Assembly: GCA_031288035.1 (NCBI GenBank)
Contig: JAITSG010000043.1
Coordinates: 1 to 5,973, forward strand
DNA: 5,973 nt
Source: Rickettsiales bacterium
GTDB lineage: Bacteria > Pseudomonadota > Alphaproteobacteria > Rs-D84 > CACZYB01
Reading direction: 5' to 3'
Shown: positions 4,566 to 5,973 of the stretch, one piece after another
How the letters are laid out: the number at the start of each line of letters is the position of its first letter
How positions within the stretch are numbered: the stretch's first letter is position 1
Made by a program: the position numbers and the translations under genes
The notes under the pieces: model-generated
Seen by the model: only the letters and a program-made list of their open reading frames with translations
What the model was told of the DNA's origin: nothing
Databases searched by the model: none

Positions 4566-5973
4566 AAGCTTTCGGACAGGCCCGCGGTCGTGCAGGGCGT
4601 CGAGGTTTCCGGGGTGTTCGAGCATTCCGACCTTGTGATACCCGGTTCGGCGTTCGTGGGGATAAAGGGGTTCACCGAGGACGGGGCGGATTTCTCCGCC
4701 GCCGCCGTCGAAAAGGGGGCGAAGGTGCTGGTCGTCGCGAACGATTACGCGTTCGGCGCCAAGGCGGAAAAGCTTATTGAGGACAAGGGCGTGAAAGTCG
4801 TGCGTGTCGGCAATACTAGGAAGGCGTTCGCCGACTGGGTGTACGACTTCTACGGGCGCAGGCAGCCGGAGAATTTCGTCGCCGTCACCGGCACCAGCGG
4901 GAAGTCGAGCTGCGTGGACTTCGTGCGCCAGATATGGAGTCTTATGGGCAAGAAGGCGCTCTCTAGCGGCACCATCGGCATCATAGTCGAGAACGTGTAT
5001 TCTAAGCGGCGGATAATCCAGATGGGCCACGGTCATTACACGACGCCCGTCGGCGGGGAGTTGTACAAGTACCTGGCGTACTACAGGGACCTTGGCGTGG
5101 AGGGCGGCGCGATAGAGCTCTCCAGCCACGGCCTCGACCAGCTCCGCGCCGAGAACATACGGATAGTGGCCGGCGGGTTTACGAATCTCGGCATAGACCA
5201 CGCGGATTTTTACGGCGGCGGCGCGCGGTATTTGGAATCGAAGGCCCGGCTGTTCCGCGAGGTGATAGCGGACGGCGGCACGGCCGTCTTGAACGCCGAC
5301 ATTCCGGAATACGGATATCTTCGGGATATTTGCGGCGGGCGGGGCCTGCGGGTGTTTTCGTACGGCATGAAGGGGCGCGAGCTCAGGATATTGTCGCAGG
5401 ATTCGTTCCTGACCGGGCAAACTGCGTCGGTCGAGCTGTTCGGGAAGCGCCATGACCTCGACCTGAAGATACTGGGCGAGTTCCAGCTTTACAACCTGCT
5501 GTGCGCGATTGGCCTGGTGGCCGCGAACACGCCGGGATGGGAGGAGGCCGTGCCGAGGCTGGGCGAGATAAGGAACGCGCTCGGCCGCATGGAGTTCATG
5601 GGAAAGACGAAGGGCGGCGCGCTGGTCTACATCGACTTCGCGTACAAGAGCGAGGCGCTCGATCACACGCTTGCGACCCTGCGCGCCATGACGGGCGGGA
5701 AGCTTATCGCCGTGTTCTCTACGTGCGGCGACATATTGGAGACCAGGAGGCGCAGGGAGCTTGGCGAGGTCGCCCAGCGCATGGCCGACATAGCGATAGT
5801 CACTGACGATAGTCCGAGGCACGAGGACGCCGCCGCCATCCGCGCCGAGATAATAAGGCACTGTCCGAAGGGCATAGACATAAAGGACGGGCGGCGCGCG
5901 GCGATAAGGTACGCCATGTCCGTCGCGGGCGAGGGCGATGTCATACTCATCGCGGGCAAGGGGCACGAGGACT
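3189..5973 (+). CDS. murE: Tandem MurE-MurE fusion, UDP-MurNAc-tripeptide ligase type (3' end outside window)
   Basis: There are 928 codons with no stop, still open at the right edge; MurE alone is normally about 490 residues. Two full Mur-ligase modules lie in series, each with the N-terminal UDP-binding domain, central ATPase domain and C-terminal domain. Copy 1 spans about residues 1-459 and copy 2 about 460 to beyond 928, with P-loop lysines at 105 and 572. MurE adds the third stem-peptide residue (meso-DAP in most Gram-negatives) to UDP-MurNAc-L-Ala-D-Glu using ATP. Copy 1 has the DAP-type DNPR motif (399-402). The window ends at GKGHED, so only about 25-30 residues should remain unless another domain (for example MurF) follows. 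I saw no frameshift on reading the frame through, and codon use is uniform. Each copy has different motif losses (see the two copy entries). The start is set by GGAG at 3178-3181. It lies divergent to alr, so the locus is dedicated to peptidoglycan precursors. Confidence 0.9.
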   Translation, partial: MKLSELVKSAKNPDLEISGITNNSKNVRPGYMFVAIKGYRVDGADFIPDAIRNGAVAVVTQGGFQGGGVEVIRVGNPRATASAIAARFYPNSLGFICAVTGTNGKSSTVNFTRQMWEFLGIKSASIGTVGIKTNGEVSDKSLTTPDAIDLNRALNKLAREGARNVVIETSSHGIEQYRADNIRIMAAGFTNISNDHLDYYRDIDEYFRAKLRLFSELLDEKGTAVVNADDPRGAEVAAVCRSRGIRVLTYGKGESADIRLAGYSIRDWVQDVALDVCGRRYDLRLNLITEFQVYNMMCALGLFMAGGGDVESLVPHLGGLKNEAGRIEFVGQAPSGARIFLDFGHNGDGIKRLMTDFRPYVDKNLICVIGSSGDRPEIRRIEIGRVLNECADEVIITDDNPRTEDPAAIRETLHRHCPRARVIPNRWDAISEVIDASRPWDSILICGTMYEKDRRFIRDKLSDRPAVVQGVEVSGVFEHSDLVIPGSAFVGIKGFTEDGADFSAAAVEKGAKVLVVANDYAFGAKAEKLIEDKGVKVVRVGNTRKAFADWVYDFYGRRQPENFVAVTGTSGKSSCVDFVRQIWSLMGKKALSSGTIGIIVENVYSKRRIIQMGHGHYTTPVGGELYKYLAYYRDLGVEGGAIELSSHGLDQLRAENIRIVAGGFTNLGIDHADFYGGGARYLESKARLFREVIADGGTAVLNADIPEYGYLRDICGGRGLRVFSYGMKGRELRILSQDSFLTGQTASVELFGKRHDLDLKILGEFQLYNLLCAIGLVAANTPGWEEAVPRLGEIRNALGRMEFMGKTKGGALVYIDFAYKSEALDHTLATLRAMTGGKLIAVFSTCGDILETRRRRELGEVAQRMADIAIVTDDSPRHEDAAAIRAEIIRHCPKGIDIKDGRRAAIRYAMSVAGEGDVILIAGKGHED
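4566..5973 (+). other. MurE copy 2 (C-terminal half of the fusion, incomplete)
   Basis: It begins with KLSD, aligning with KLSE at the start of copy 1, followed by the N-domain (PGSAFVGIKG) in which the DSR site is lost (EHSDL). Sites: P-loop GTSGKSS 568-574 (family GTNGKTT); TTP 618-620; E643 and SSHG 645-648; DHAD 670-673 (family DHLD); lysine position K685 in ESKARLF; NADI 702-705 (family NADD); EFQLYN at about 764. C-domain: DYAHTPD has become DFAYKSE (816-822), the GGDRD region is TCGDI (845-849), DNPR is DSPR (874-877), and AGKGHED (922-928) is intact. So it keeps the motif copy 1 lost and has lost motifs copy 1 kept. Substrate specificity may have shifted. Confidence 0.85.

Noticed and set aside
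4566..4567. Copy 2 of MurE as a separate gene with its own start
   Set aside because: There is no stop codon or start codon with a ribosome site at the seam, and the frame is continuous with copy 1.
3195..5966. Minus-strand open frame of 923 codons antisense to the murE fusion
   Set aside because: It is a shadow of the strong codon bias of the plus-strand gene. It is repetitive in H, R, V, Y and A, has no family motif or ribosome site, while the plus frame carries two sets of Mur-ligase motifs.
4566..5973. Copy 2 being MurF, MurC or MurD rather than MurE
   Set aside because: TTP, SSHG, the FTN...DH segment, GR(M)E and especially terminal AGKGHED are MurE-type landmarks, and it is closest in pattern to copy 1.

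Overview
The window looks like chromosomal DNA of a Gram-negative, meso-diaminopimelate-type bacterium. I lean towards a divergent alphaproteobacterium, but this is inference. The evidence is a pair of phage spanin-like genes, which only make sense in a host with an outer membrane, a MurE with a DNPR motif, and an encoded-CCA tRNA. The long genes are GC-rich yet strongly prefer ATA for isoleucine and often use AGG for arginine, which is unusual.

Left part (1-1230): a decayed mobile region. A rightward partial gene ends at 94. On the minus strand follow three overlapping small phage genes. The first is an 86-residue ORF that looks like a phage portal N-terminus joined in frame to a phage lysis or virion protein C-terminus. 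It is followed by an i-spanin-like gene and an out-of-phase overlapping o-spanin-like lipoprotein gene. Divergent from these is an intact DUF1778 (TacA-like) antitoxin gene whose GNAT toxin partner survives only as its first ~30 codons. A strong Rho-independent terminator follows. The cluster reads as a prophage and toxin-antitoxin region worn down by deletions.

Middle (1227-1980): about 590 bases without a convincing gene, carrying dispersed short repeats and a degenerate copy of a tRNA 3' end. Then comes a minus-strand tRNA with anticodon CAT (elongator Met or Ile2), with a good promoter overlapping the 3' end of alr.

Right part (1980-5973): two divergently transcribed peptidoglycan-precursor genes. 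A divergent alanine racemase (alr, minus strand) supplies D-Ala. On the plus strand, one uninterrupted reading frame of at least 928 codons encodes two complete MurE-like ligases in tandem and is still open at the window end. Each half has lost different catalytic or substrate-binding residues, so the pair may have divided labour. This MurE-MurE fusion is the main discovery candidate.
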